Below, one piece after another: positions 1-13,200 of a DNA stretch of 64,000 nt; positions within the stretch are counted from its first letter, which is position 1; each line of letters begins with the position of its first letter. Location of the stretch: assembly GCA_965153455.1 (NCBI GenBank), contig OZ234499.1, positions 8,676,271 to 8,740,270 on the forward strand, given 5' to 3'. The notes below the pieces were generated by a model. The model ran no database searches. It was not told the DNA's origin and saw only the letters and a program-made list of their open reading frames with translations. The DNA comes from Sphagnum compactum (lineage: Eukaryota > Bryophyta > Sphagnopsida > Sphagnales). A program made the position numbers and the translations under genes.

Positions 1-365
1 CTCAAACATCCTTGCTTACACGACTACCCACTAAATACCATAATAAGACCAATGTTTTGCCAAACATCACGAATTTTGGTGTCTACTTCTAACCCCAACC
101 CTATACAGATTTCCTAATCACGCAACTGAAGTTTTAAAACTATGATTACCAGCTTTTGTTGAAGAAAAAAATAAACCCTACACCTCATTCATCTAATATC
201 GAATTTTGGAAAAAATAACCTTGCATGCAACCATGCGCACTTGTCATTCCTTATTCTAACATGAAGTTGTTGAAAACCCCTAATAACCTTACCACACCCG
301 AATATCCTTCATGCGATTCTTAAAAATTGAGACTACTGCACATGGCGATGTCGGTATGGCTCACA
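1..365 (+). repeat. Family U interspersed repeat, copy 1 (3' end only)
   Basis: This stretch aligns by eye, with scattered substitutions, to 39330-39694 on the plus strand and to the inverted copy whose end lies at 47177. All three copies stop being similar right after the same word, GGCTCACA (ending here at 365), which marks a real element boundary. The window begins inside the element, so its tandem array and reading frame are not visible in this copy. The sequence just beyond 365 belongs to a CACTA transposase read on the minus strand. I do not recognise the family; it could be a non-autonomous retroelement or DNA transposon. Confidence 0.7.
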
Positions 366-2240
366 GAGCCCGGCCCAAGTCAACTGTTTTACCAACTCCT
401 TTGAGCACCTCCCCACTAATGCCCTCCTCCTTTTCAACATCCCACACTCGACAACTTACTGGCATGAAACCTTGCATATATTCAATGAAGAATCCCGTTG
501 ATTCTTCCATGGCATAACTTTCAACCATGCATCCCTCGGGCCGCTTCCTACATAGACATAACCCTTTAAAACTTTGTTCATTCGTTTGATGCAATACATC
601 CATTGAGTGCAAACAAGACCACACAAATCAAGCTTTTTGATGAGATGAATCACAAGATGTGTTATCACATCAAAAAAAAATGGGGGCATTAGCATCTCCA
701 GCATGCAAAATGTCATTGCAACATCCTCTTTAAACATGATAATTTCATTAAGGTTTATGACTTTTGCACATATCTGTCAAAACACCCTACTTAGCCGCAA
801 GATGGCTTTTCGGGTATTCTTTTACATGAGACCCCTTAAGCATAAAGGGATTAGGGTTTGCATGAGCACATGCCAATCATATGCTTTCATGCTAACCCAC
901 CTCCCAATTGACACATGCTTAGCCAAAAAGGCAGAATATTCAGATGGTACCTTTAAAGATGCAAACCGGCTTTGGAAAGTTGAGAGCTCCCTCTCATTTA
1001 ACACATAATTGGCATGCGACATCATCCACCGTGATGGGTTTTGTGGGTTGCGAGTAAGCCATAGGTGCGGGTGTAGGTTTTGCACCTCCAAGTCTTGCCT
1101 CACCTCCTTGTTGTCCTTCTCACCACAAAATGATCCAAATTACATTTTCACACGCATTCTTTTTGACATGCATAATGTTTAGGCAATGCCTAATCAACAA
1201 ATCCTACCATAATCCATCTGTTCAAATTGATTTAGCTAATTAATCATAGTTGGTTTTGGTTCCTTTGCACAACTTCATTACAACTACAATGATATTTGCA
1301 AAACCATCTTGCAACTATGAAAATACAATTGTAGTAACATTAGTTGCAAAAAGGAGTGTTATCCAACTTATATGTATGCCATAACACAGTTAAAACTTCT
1401 TATCAACTCTGTTGCCACCTATTCACAACTCTTACACAATTTTGGGAGGGGAGTTAACATAATTTGTGTACCTTGAAATAGGGTAGGTCATATAGAATAG
1501 AGCTTTGTTTCACCCCATGGACCTTGGATATTCCCCCTTCTCCAATCCAATGCTCAGTCTCTATGCCCTTTGCTCCCACTTCATGGCATGTTATTATGGG
1601 GGTTTCACCCTTTTCTTCAAGATGCCCATCAAAAGCATCCTTGAACTGTGGTAATCGGTGTGGATGCTTATGTCGAAGCCACCTACAACGGCCCATATAC
1701 ACTGCCTTCCTCAAGGTTGATGAATGTCAAGATGTGGTTTCTAGCCCACATTTAGGACAAGCAATATATCCTTGGTGTGCACACCCGAATAACAAGCCAT
1801 ACCTTGGGAAATCATCAATGGTCCACACATTACAACAAAAAGTGTCCCTGTATGCCAAGTGATTTTAGTGGACTTTGAATGAATTCACTGGTTGTGGTGA
1901 ACGAGGACAAGTGAAAAAGGAGTGAATTCACTGGTCTAGTGAACGAGGACTAGTGAATTGCACCCACATTTTGTAGTAATGACATGACCATGGCACGAAG
2001 ATATAAATAACAATGCCCCTCTACTTGGGCAAAATCTAGTGCTTGGACCTCAGGCATCCAAAATGTCTTCAACTCCTCCACAAGAAGTTGCATATAGTCA
2101 TTCAACAAGTTCACCTCTTCCTAGACTCTTTGGGGGAGTGAAGAATTTTTCTTCTTGCTCATTCTTTGTGTTGGTGCCTCCCCATGCTAAATTTTCATCA
2201 ACATAACTTGTCTTGCTCAATGTTTCCCACACAATATTGT
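366..2240 (-). pseudogene. CACTA (En/Spm) transposase, decayed
   Basis: Read on the minus strand, this is a TNP2-type transposase broken by frameshifts and stops. From 5' to 3' (high to low coordinates) one sees a TNP2 segment near 2160-1985 containing DYMQLLVEELKTFW and LRAMVM, then WTIDDFPRYGLLFGCAHQG at about 1822-1760 followed by a CPKCG motif, then YMGRCRWLRHKHPHR near 1690, then SMKAYDWHVLMQTLIPLCLRGL near 890-822. The DUF4218 region follows at about 737-365: PFFFDVITHLVIHLIKKLDLCG, then RPEG and the ME-ES motif, with a frameshift near 560. Such transposases excise and insert CACTA elements. Here it is only a fossil. A 154-bp MITE interrupts it at 1828-1981. The 3' end runs into family U copy 1 at 365. 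Confidence 0.82.
1828..1981. mobile_element. MITE inserted in the CACTA transposase
   Basis: The 154-bp insert has terminal inverted repeats: CATTACAACAAAAAGTG at the left end and, read inwards on the other strand, CATTACTACAAAATGTG at the right. It is flanked by a 3-bp target duplication ACA (1825-1827 and 1982-1984). Removing the insert and one ACA restores the transposase reading exactly, LRAMVM running into WTIDDFP, which matches the normal family spacing. The interior holds two copies of an approximately 45-bp unit (about 1876-1916 and 1920-1960) containing GAATTCACTGGT and GTGAACGAGGAC. A 3-bp duplication and the ACTACAAAA core suggest a CACTA-type non-autonomous element. Confidence 0.78.
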
Positions 2241-3016
2241 TGATGCATTTAAACTACCATGACTACTTCTGCACTATAATTTCAATTGACAACTTTGTCC
2301 AAAGTGATAAGCATAACAAACTTAATATTAGTCATCATGACCATGCTCTTACACTTTGAAACCATGAAAGTTTAAAAATTACAACATTGCAAAACATCTA
2401 AGTTCTTGAACCTAATTGTTAAATACCCTAATGTAGGGATGTAATCCGAGTACACATGCAAAGAGTTGAGCTCTTGAAGCATTAACTTACTTTGTCTTTA
2501 GATGTTTGAAGAATTGAACACCACATGTGTTACAAACCTTTCAAAGCAAGGTGCAATAACATTTGAATATTCAATTGTGTAATTCATAACAAAGCTCACA
2601 AATGAATTAACATGCTGCACTTTTTGATCAATGCAGAACTATTTGACAAAGTTCGCATGCAAGTTGCATGTAAAACTTGCGACAAAGCTTTGAGTAGGTG
2701 TTTAGGGTTAGGAAAGTCATCATTAGTTGCAACTACTCAAAGAAGACGATTGGACATCACACGTGCGATAAATTTTGCATGCAAGGTTGGTGTGATTAGA
2801 ATCTTATTAGTAAATTTGAATTTTCTTGAAAGACTTCTAAAAATATACAGATTTCATCAACTTCCTTCCATTACATTACTAACCTCAGTAATCCACCCAT
2901 TGCTTGCCACATGGTTTGGTTTAAAAAACTCATAATAATCATTCCTTCACAAGCAAGGTAGCCTTGTACTTGTTGGCTCATTGGTGTTTGTCCTTACCTT
3001 TCAACCCTAAATAGGG

Positions 3017-3115
3017 GGGCGGTTTGGATGTGGTGTACCATTTAGGGTATTTTTATGTTATTGTTGTGAATGTGGTGACAATGATGGTTATAAGTGTCGA
3101 CATAGGAATGCACGA
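3017..3115 (+). repeat. Direct repeat, left copy
   Basis: About 98 bp containing GGTGTACCATTTAGGGTATT and GGTGACAATGATGGTTATA recurs at 3385-3482 with roughly 85-90% identity by eye. The two copies are 368 bp apart, start to start. This could be a local duplication or short terminal repeats of a small element. I could not identify a family. Confidence 0.7.
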
Positions 3116-3384
3116 CAGCTATCAGGTGTGTTAGTTTAATTTCTTAGTTAGGTTTTAGTTAGTTAGGGATAAATTGGGTTAATTAAGCTAATTAGTTAAT
3201 TTTGAACTAGTTCATGTGTGAACGAGATTTGAAATATTTGTCATGGGATCTCGTGTGACCTTAAATCACTTTTGGTGATTTGAGATTCCAAAACATAAGA
3301 AATTGCAATTTTCTTTGTTATGCAAGTGTTTTGGTTGTCTATGTTTTGGGTTTGGATTCTTGCGTTATTGCAAGTGAGTCAGTC

Positions 3385-3482
3385 TTTTGGTTTGGGTGTG
3401 GTGTACCATTTAGGGTATTTTTATGTTGTGTTTTGAGTGTGGTGACAATAATGGTTATAGGCATTGACATAGGAACGCATGA
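3385..3482 (+). repeat. Direct repeat, right copy
   Basis: Second copy of the unit at 3017-3115, in the same orientation. It ends with a similar CATAGGAAYGCAYGA word. No coding content was recognised between or around the copies. Confidence 0.7.
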
Positions 3483-6400
3483 AAAAAATTAGAGGCAACA
3501 CAAGATACACAAAGGCTTAATGCCCATCCTTTGCCTAGTGAACAAGAGGTAAATATTAGGATAGAAGGCCAAGAACATTCAAGTGAACAACAATTATCAA
3601 ATTTGCAAGTTTATAAATTTACGATTGCAAGTCAACAAAACCTCATTTGATAAATGCATCATCAATTTTGCAAGTATCATTACTTCTGAGTTTCCAATTG
3701 TATCTAATTTATATCTCTACTATTTTAAAAGGATTATTTTTGTTGTTCATATATCTATTGTGAACGATTGCATCATTTCTCTATTAGAACCATGAATGTG
3801 TTGTTTATATCTTTGTTGTGAATTGAAAGAATCTAATCTAAGTTTTTTTCTTGCTTAATATAACAAGTTAGACATTTCATATGTGCAATTAACAAGTCTA
3901 CAAGGATGATAAATTGTCAAATTTTAATTGCATCATAATTTTATTGGTCATGTTTAATTTGATTTGTTACATTTAAGTTACATTTTATTTTTACATAATT
4001 TCTATGAATCTACATGTTGAAATTAACAATGAATGATGAATGGGATAACAACATGAAGTTATAACTAGTAAACAAACTTGATCAACTTTTGTTGCATTAC
4101 AACCTATTAAATGATACATGCATACAATTGCAATGGAAGAATTATATATTATGCCATCAAAATAATTGATATTTATAATTCTATTAGTCATCAATATGTT
4201 TCAGTTTTTGATTTGTTAATTCAATTTTCAATTATTACACCATTATATCTATGTTGGTCATGTTCAATTGATCCATTTTTTAAATTTCCAATTTCATCTT
4301 TTTTTCACACACTATGTATGAATGTTTTGAAAGAATACGATTTGATGAGTTTGTTTTAAGCTTAATAGAACCTGGGTAAATATGTGCATTAGTAAACTTC
4401 TAAGCATGATTAATTAATAATTTCCAATTATATTTTATCAAGTATATTGTTTCTATTTTTACTTTGTTGGTTTTGATTGTTGTTTAGTCAAAGAATTTCA
4501 TCCAAGTTGACTGTATTTCATGTTCAGAACCTTCTATGTCCAATAAGCCTTAATGAATGAGTGACCCATGTATGGGATTATTTTTTTTTGCAAATCTTTG
4601 ACCCATTATTTGTGTGAGACTTATGCTTGTTTTCACCATCATATTCCTTTGAATTTGGTTTGTCTATATCTTGGTGTCTAAAATATTCAAGTTGTGTTTA
4701 AAAAAATTCATGTTGAAGCTTTTCTTGTTTCTCCTCAGTCTATAAGTTGATAGAATGAATTCAATTTATTGATTCCATAAGGGCTTTTGAACCTTTTTCC
4801 ATTGTATCCACCGAACTCTGATGGGCAACAAAATCTTGTCTATGAATTCATGTAGTTTTTATTCAAGTTTTGTTGTTGCATTTGGTGTTTGTGTTGATTT
4901 ATTAGATGATCTGATGGAACTTCTAATTCTATTTGACCATTGGTGTTTCTTGATCTTGGGGGACAATTTTTTTTTGAATTCATTCCAAGGACAATATGTT
5001 GAACATGTGGTGTTGTTCTTTCATTTGTTGTTGCATTGTTGCCCAACTTAGGTGTAATAGGGCTATGAAATGAAGGTTCTTGAAGGAATGTAAATTAATG
5101 TGTTGTTGGCTTACAAGATTGTTCATGTTTGCTTGATTTATGAAACTAGCTTTAACATTATACATGCTTTCAACATTATACACATTATAATGAATCTCTG
5201 GACAAGTGTACAACATAGGATTCACTTCATCACATATGGGAAATCCCTAGTCACTTGCTATAGTTTTAGGTTATTGATTACGATGGGAGCACTATACACA
5301 TTGTCATTTGTGTCCATGATATCTTTGGAGTGTGATAGCTAAAAGATGGGCCTAGTGTTCATGAACGCATCAATCATTTCATAGATGTGTTTATTGAACA
5401 TCTTAGGCAAATTCAGTGCCACTTATTTTTGGAAGAGACAAATTTTAGAACTCTTCATTATAATTTGTCCTTACCATGTAGTCTCAGATTCTTTATTTAA
5501 TTACCCATTTTTCCTTGCATGTAGGCCCATACCTCATGTGTGTGTTGTGGTCCACTCCCATCATAGACATAAAAACCTTCTTCCATTTCATGACAACACT
5601 TTCAAAACAATCTTAAAAATTGACCACATCCAAAGAAGCAATGGGTTCATCTCTCTTTGCTTGGACTAGGCACACAATCTCTTGTGTTCCCAATTAGGAT
5701 ATTGTGGTTTTTTGATGGGCTTCATTATAATTTTAAAATTTTCTGAATTTTGTGTTTTTTTTGGGCCTTTTTTCTTGATTTTGCTCCCTCATGGTATATG
5801 AATAAAATTGTCGATGTTAATTTCTAAAATGCTTATAGATTGAATTGCATGTGTACATGTTCATCATATTAGTCAATTTGCTTGAATTATGCATGCATTT
5901 GAATTTTTTGTAGTTCAAAGCCTAGCAAGGAGGAATGAATTGTACTTGGTTTATCAAAATTTGAGTTTTCATTGCCAAATTCGTCCTCCTTTCCATATGC
6001 TTCCATGGTGTTGTGTGATCCTTTTTATTGTGAAACTATTGTGAGGCATTGATAAGGGGTGCTACAAAGTGTTATGCTCTTGCAATGTTGACAATAACAT
6101 CTTTGAAGCTTTTACTTTCGCGTAATTATTGCCAAGAAGCTATTGCTTCTATTGTCATGTATCATGTCATGCGATAGGCTACTGCTATCACATTATTGTT
6201 GCTACACAATTGTTGTTGTCAAGAAGATTTGGAGCTTTGTGATCTTATAATGCGGCTCAATGAAACCTCTATGAGCATTGGAAGGATTTGGGCCATGGTA
6301 ATGTTCACTATTTGACAAGGGATGAGTAGCCAAAGAGAAGCATTGGGGAGATTTCTTGTCATAGCAAGGAGACACAACAAGGAAAATTTAACTTAGCACC

Positions 6401-6689
6401 AAGTTACATTGACATTTTTTGAGATGTTAGTTGCCATTCCATTTTGATCCTGAAATGTACCCTTTTCAAACAGATTAGGTGCTAACTATTTTAGCTCATA
6501 ACATTGAGGTATGTTTGTGTGCCATGTAGGCATCCATGTAGGATGTAGTGGTATCTAACACTGGAAGTGTGGACGCTGAGATAAATTTAACTTTCTGCCT
6601 TCATGTTACCTAAACGTTACTTGGAACTGTGGCTGGACCTTTAGTATATTCGTACTATAAGACAAGGCTAAAAGAATCTTAAGTTAAGG

Positions 6690-7240
6690 CCCACTTGGAC
6701 GGGAATAGTATTGAGTTGGGTGACCTTAGAGAGGAAGTTGTGAATCCTCTTCTCCTCCCGTCCGTTGCCTCGCTCCTCCGGTACCCCATCGTCTCGCTCT
6801 CCCTCTTCACCCTTCCCTATCCTCCGTCATCTCGCTCCCTCTCTTGCGGGCTCCCTAGTTGGGGACCCCTCTCGCCCTCTCTCGCTCGCTGCTGGTTGCA
6901 CAGGAACAATGATAAATAAATAAAATCACTGAGGATGCTTGTTTGTTTCAAGAGTGTCTTTTGGCGGATGCAAAGTTCTTGATCATAATTGCAGGCAGAG
7001 CTATAAATCTGTTGCAACGTTTTTTTTTTTGGGGGGGGGGGTTGTTTTTGTTTCGATTTTCATGTGTGCTTGCTGCTGCTGCTGCTGAACAGAGGAGGTG
7101 GTTGTTGGGCGGTGATCGAGTGATGGGCTTCTTCTTTTTCTTCAGTGTGGCTGTGGGTGGAAGAAGGCAGAGAAAGGGAAAGAGTGTGTGAGGGAGGTAG
7201 GGAGGAAGAAGAGTCAGGAGGGAGTTAGTTTGTGTGAGCG
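6690..7240 (+). promoter_or_regulatory. Putative promoter and 5' leader of the kinesin gene
   Basis: The sequence shifts from AT-rich to pyrimidine-rich: CT-rich tracts with CCTC and CTCTCT words at about 6745-6890. A good TATA box, TATAAAT, lies at 7002-7008, 233 bp upstream of the start codon at 7241. A T12-G11 homopolymer block follows at 7019-7041, and GA-rich leader sequence runs just before the ATG. CT-rich elements near transcription starts are common in plant promoters. Assigning a transcription start about 25-35 bp after the TATA box is inference. Confidence 0.5.
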
Positions 7241-10200
7241 ATGGCCAACGCGCCGTTGTCGCCGACGCATGAGCCACCACCGCCACCGCCAACAACGGTA
7301 GCCGCTGCTGCGGCTGCAGACGAGTCGGCAGTTCGCGTGGCGGTGCGTGCACGCCCGTTGATAGAGAAAGAGATAGTTGAGAAATGCAGGGAATGCGTGG
7401 CGTATTCCTGCGACGGTCGTCAGTTGGTGCTTGGCAAGGACCGCCGGTTCACTTTCGATCACGTCTTCGGCCCCATGTCCGGCCAGGAAGATGTGTACCT
7501 CGATTGTGTCAAACCCCTCGTCGACAGCTGCATTGCCGGGTAGGTGGTGGAATTTGCATTGATCTCTTCAGTAAAACGGCACACAATCCACCGCAACAGT
7601 CATCGGATTTGCATTCATGAATGCGTTGGGTGATGCATGCATCCATGGGGCAGAAAAGCTCCAAATGCTAGTTCATATGTACTACATATGAGGGTCAAGA
7701 GAAGAAAGTGAAGAAGAAGGGAATGAGAGATGGAAGGAAGAACTCAATGGGTGGGTGCGTGGGGTTTCATTTTCTGAAGGGATGTTTCTTTTTTTTGCTT
7801 GGAATGAAATGAGAGATGATGATGATGATGATGATGGCAGGTACAATGCAACAGTCTTGGCATATGGTCAGACGGGTTCAGGAAAGACTTTCACCATGGG
7901 TTGTGGGAATTCCATGTCCCTTCTGGAAGAGGAGCTTGGCATTTTGCCCCGGGCCATCCGTCATCTATACGAAGGGGTTGAAGAGCGAACCAATCAGGCT
8001 GAGTTCCTTGTAATCCAAACCCTCTCCTCTCTATCTCTCTCTCAATTCCGCCCCATATCTTCTTCTACCAGATTTCAAAGGGCAAACCAAAATTTCCATG
8101 TTTTTTGTTGCACTCCAGGTTGTGTCTTTCTTGTGAAATCCTCCTGCAGTGTGCCAGCACCCAATAATAACAATGGGTGTGATGAAGGTCTTGTTGCTCT
8201 TGACTTGCAATTATCAGCAATAGAAGTTCCATTGGATGGGAATGGTGATGCATCTTTGCAGTCTAAATCCATAAACGATACATATGTATATTCCCTAATG
8301 CCTGGAATTATTTTTTGCCCTTGGAGGATTGTGTACATCATCACAGTGCGAAAAAAAACATATGGAGAAGACTTTTCAATCAAAGTGCTCTGTAGTGCTA
8401 GGAGGTGGATGTGATGGAATCTTTTACACTTTTTAGTAGTCTTTTTTGTTTGTGTAGAGGAGGAGAAGGGTGGTAATGCATCTGTGTTATGCCCTGTGTT
8501 TGTTATCTGGTTGATGGATCAGATCAAGTGTGCCTTTGTTGAAATTTACAATGAGGAGATCAAAGACTTGCTGCATCCTGACACACCGTCCAAGTCCATC
8601 TCTATCCGTGAAGATGCAAATGGTGACATCATTCTTGCAGGTGTCAAAGAAGAGGTGGTTACCAGTTTTGAGAATATGATCAGGTCTGGAGACTGTTTTT
8701 TTCTATCCCTTTTCCTCTGTGGTTGTGGCTGTAGCCCCCTCGTTCCTTTTTACTCCAATCTTGTTGTGGAGAATGTGATCCTCAAGAAGTATCATCACAG
8801 TTTACGACCCTGACAAGCAGAACATCAGACATTGCAAAACCTTCATGTGTGTGCTTCAGTAGATTGGGAAGCTAGCAGCACACTGGCAATTAATAGATGG
8901 ATTCCTGGGTTACAACAGGTGTTTGGAGCATGGTTCTGTGTTCCGGACGACAGGAAGTACTCTAATGAATCAGCAGTCAAGCAGGTCACATGCAATTTTC
9001 ACAATCATTGTGGAGCAGCGATCGCTCCAGGAAGGTTCTAGTAGCAATGATGTGATCACTGCAAAGTTCCACTTGGTTAGTTCCCTATACCAGGCAGGCA
9101 GTGGAGAAATTGGAATGGTAGACTTGTGAGACAGACTGACTACCAGTGAAGCTTATGGTACATATGAAATGCACAATGTGTTCACAGAGATGGAGGTGAC
9201 CTTGCCACCATTTTGTGTCATAGATTTTCCATTGCATTAGATTCCATTTGGTTCAATTGAGGCATCTACAATCAAATATATAAGTGGCTGCCAGTTAATG
9301 ACATCATGATAAAGGATTCATCAAGAAGCCTGACGATAAGTGTACTGCACACTGATTCCATGTGAGGATCATGGGCAGGTGGATTTGGCTGGTTCTGAGA
9401 GGGCAAAACGCACAGGTGCTGTGGGCATGCGGTTTAAGGAGTCAGTCACCATCAACTGTGGTTTACTTGCTTTAGGGAATGTTATCAGGTTCACACTTGT
9501 TCTTTTTCCCCTATGAATTCAAAAAGTGTCCATGGAAGTACAGCTTGCAACCAGAAGTGTACATTGTCACTGCACAACTGGTTGTTCGCTGTGTCCCCCC
9601 ACATATTTCTGATGTGTTTCTTGACAATTTTTTTGCTTACTACTTGCTTGTAGTACTTTGAAAGTGCAACAGTGAGTCAGACATCATGGGAGTTATAACT
9701 TTTTGGCTGATTGATGATGTACAGTGCATTAGGTGATGAGCGGAAAAGGGGCCATCATGTACCATACCGAGAGTCAAAGCTCACACGCATGCTACAGGTT
9801 TACAACTGATTTAAATTGACTCACACACCCACTCTTCTCAGGCAATATATATGACAGTTTAATAAGGGATGAAAGGGGATTTGTCTGGATGCAGGGGTAA
9901 TCCTAATGTCTCACTCTAGTCATGAAGTATGGATTGGGAACGTGAGCTGTAATGTCTATGGGTCTTCTGGGTTTCACAAATTTCACTTGATTGTTCGTTT
10001 CCCTGTATCATATATGAGTCTGTTGACCTTCCTGTGTACATAAACAAGGAACTCTGTACATGGCAATGGCATCAGATGATGTTCCTTTGCAGTTGCACCA
10101 TTAGTCTTCTCATGCTAACTATGTAACGTGAGAAGAACATACTGTCATCTTTGCAATGTGGAATCTTGTTTCTGTGAACATTTTATTGGTTATTCAACAC

Positions 10201-13200
10201 AGTGGGTGGGTGGGTTTTTTCTGTCTTTTACTTTGTTCTTGCTTGCTTTCATCAGGTCCCTATGATCAAGAGACCTTTGTGTTAGGGTGAATAGATCACA
10301 GAAGTGATGGTGAGCAGTGATAAATTGTGGCAGGACTCACTGGGTGGAAATAGCAGGACCTGCATGATCGCTTGTATTAGGTGACCTGTCCCACCTTTAA
10401 AAAGTTTCTTGTGTTTTCATGGTATTCTGAAAAGATGCCAGCTGCACTTGGAACTACTCATCAAAGCTTTGGAGTCATTTGGGTGCACAAGAGATGCTAG
10501 GGGGCCTTTGACTGATTTTGGGGACATTCTCGGGAGTTGACTGGTGATTAATTCAGCAAAGATTACATCATATTGCTGCCTTGTGGAACAGCACAGCAGA
10601 TACAAGTTTTGAAGAGACATTGAACACCCTTAAGTATGCCAATCGTGCTCGCAACATTCGCAACAAGCCTGTTATTAATCGCGACCCACAGGCTGTCATG
10701 CTAAATCAGCTGCGTCAAGAAGTCCGGGTGTGTTTGGATAACCTTCTGTTGCTGCCCAAAATTAGAAATTCCACAGAGACTATGGCTTTCACTATGCTAC
10801 TTTTTGTTGAATTCACTGAAACTCTGTCAGTAGCTGCTGATGTGAGTGTAGCTAGGAACTCTGATCTAAACCTCATTGCTCTATATTTCTTACATGAGAG
10901 CACCAAGCTGACATCAGAGTGGATAGGCCTCAGCAAGTGGTAGTGGGTTTAAATCAGTAGGTCATTCTAGATGCTACCCATGATAGCAGCTGTTGCTGTA
11001 ATGACATCATTGAGTTTCCACCTTCAAAAACAAGAGGCAGGAGCTGTAAATAGTGAAGACATGCCTTAACACATTTGGTCAGCAGACCATGGGCCCCCAG
11101 TCTTCTACTGTAATGACAAATTGTGAGAAAACCAACCAGATGGAGGCGGATATTTTTTTGTGGGTGTAGTAACTGCAATCTGGAAGCCTGGTATGATGGT
11201 GGACAGGCATTGCAAGTGGAACTTTTGAATACGCGAATGCGAAGCATGGGATTGGAACCAGTCACAGGACCCCAAAGTTTGGAAATTCTGCTGCAAGATG
11301 AATCAAATCGGCAGTTTCTGGATGATATCAGGCATGCTTATACGATTGCTTTTTGGTTACTCTTTGATTGATTTGCCAAATGATTTCACATTGTCACCTC
11401 TGTTTGTCTTGAGAGCTGGATACACTTTTTGTTCCTGGTGAAATGTCTACAATGTGTGCTTTGATTTCACTACAATGGTTGAATGATCCACAAAGGCAGG
11501 AGTAGATATACCCCTTGAATGTCCCAGGAGCCAAATGCCCTCCTGAAAATGGTGAGAGCAGTGATATTGTCCATATTCCTGTTATTGGGCAGTTTGGGTG
11601 ACCTTGAAATTGGACTCTAATTTTGCATTTTCATTTGTTTGTTTTCCGAAGGTCAAGGGCAGATATCTCAGTGGATGTGACAGCAGAGTTGCAGACTGTC
11701 CGTCGCAGAAGCAGGGAAAGAGAGCAAGAGTGTTTGAAGCTGCAACAGGAAATACAGGTCTGTGTTTTTCATTTGGGGAAATGGAAATGGTTCTTTCTTT
11801 GTTGTTCAATTTTTTTTCTTCTGCTGAACCTTCTGACTTTTGTGGAGGCAGAAGATTTCTTGGCATGTATGCATTCCAAGCCTAAGAGCCTCCCTGTTTG
11901 CTTCTTTCTTATATCTAGAGTGGCATGATGAAAAATGGACTTTAGTCTGATCAATTGGAAATGCAAAGTTAACAAGTTTAGTAGTGGAGGGGCGTTGCAG
12001 GCATTACAGTCATTAGTGAGCAGGCTCCAGGAAGAGATGTTGGAATTGCACACTGAACGTGACCACTATCAGGTTAATGATTTTTTCTTTGGCTGCACTT
12101 GTCTTGCTAGTTGCAATGAAACCCATTTTTTGGTACAGTTTTTTTCTAGTCATTCTTTCATTGGCAGTTTGTTTCATTCATTTTTTCCATTATCCAACAT
12201 TTCCCTGTAGACAGTGAGTGCATGACATGATGGGCCCCAGAGGGCTTATGTGGCCCAGTAGAACTATGATGAAATATAGTGTTTGTCAGTTAACTTCTTC
12301 TTTGCTGCAGTTGAAGCTAGATGAGGTGAACTCAGAGATGGCAGTACTTGTACAAGTGGTTCCCCAATGGGAGGGCTGTAATGAGATCAATCCAGCTGCA
12401 AAGATGTACTTGTTGGAGATGGCTAAAAGGGTAGTAGGGGAGATTGATGGAGAGGGTAGTGGTATTGGAGTCAGCTCAGTATCACCATCTGGTACTGAAA
12501 GGCCTGCTAGTGCTGATGCGGCTCAAAGACGAGGGTCATCAGACTTTGTTCTGTTATCCAATGGAGGGAACCCAAGAGACAAGAGTGCTTTGTTGAATGG
12601 AAGACCCAGATCTCAACCTGATGAAAGTCAAGCATCTGTGCGGGACTTTATTTCATCTCCTTCCAAAGCTGATGCAAGGGTTTGTACAGAAACTCAACAA
12701 CTCCTTTTTGTCAGTGATGACTGATGTCATGTCTCTTCCTTTGTCAACCACAGGGCGAAAGTCTCAAGTCATTGGGTCCCTTGAAGAGCAACATATGTAT
12801 AGCAGCTGTTTTGTGAATTTTGAGAACATGTAGAATTGATAGCTTCAGGGAGAGCCAGTTATGAAAGAAATTTTTTTGCTCTGCCTTCATTGGACATGCA
12901 TGCAAGACATCCATGCATATTGATACAACATGAAATATGCAAGGGACAAAGCACACAACACAGATCTGGTAGTATGAACATATAGACAGTTGTCTCTCTA
13001 CAAGTGGATTTCTATGGTGACTTGAGTTTTCTCAGGAGGGCTTAGACTGAAACTCCATTGTTGATGGAGACAATAGGTGTATGGGATATCTAAATGTGTT
13101 GGGGTGATTAATGCAGGGTGCAAATTGCATCTCTCCAGGGCGAACAAGTAGAGGTACACGCAACATCATAAACCAACATCTACGGACGATTCGGGTGCTT

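Larger units (their letters stand above)
2241..6660. other. AT-rich intergenic stretch, no recognisable gene
   Basis: I find no open reading frame with recognisable motifs. The longest, 2612-2935 on the plus strand (107 codons), has ordinary composition and no family resemblance that I can name. The only structure noted is the pair of direct repeats listed separately at 3017 and 3385. Confidence 0.5.

Noticed and set aside
6948-7352. 134-codon minus-strand frame over the kinesin leader and first exon
   Set aside because: It is antisense to the GC-rich, proline-coding start of the kinesin gene and has low-complexity content only.
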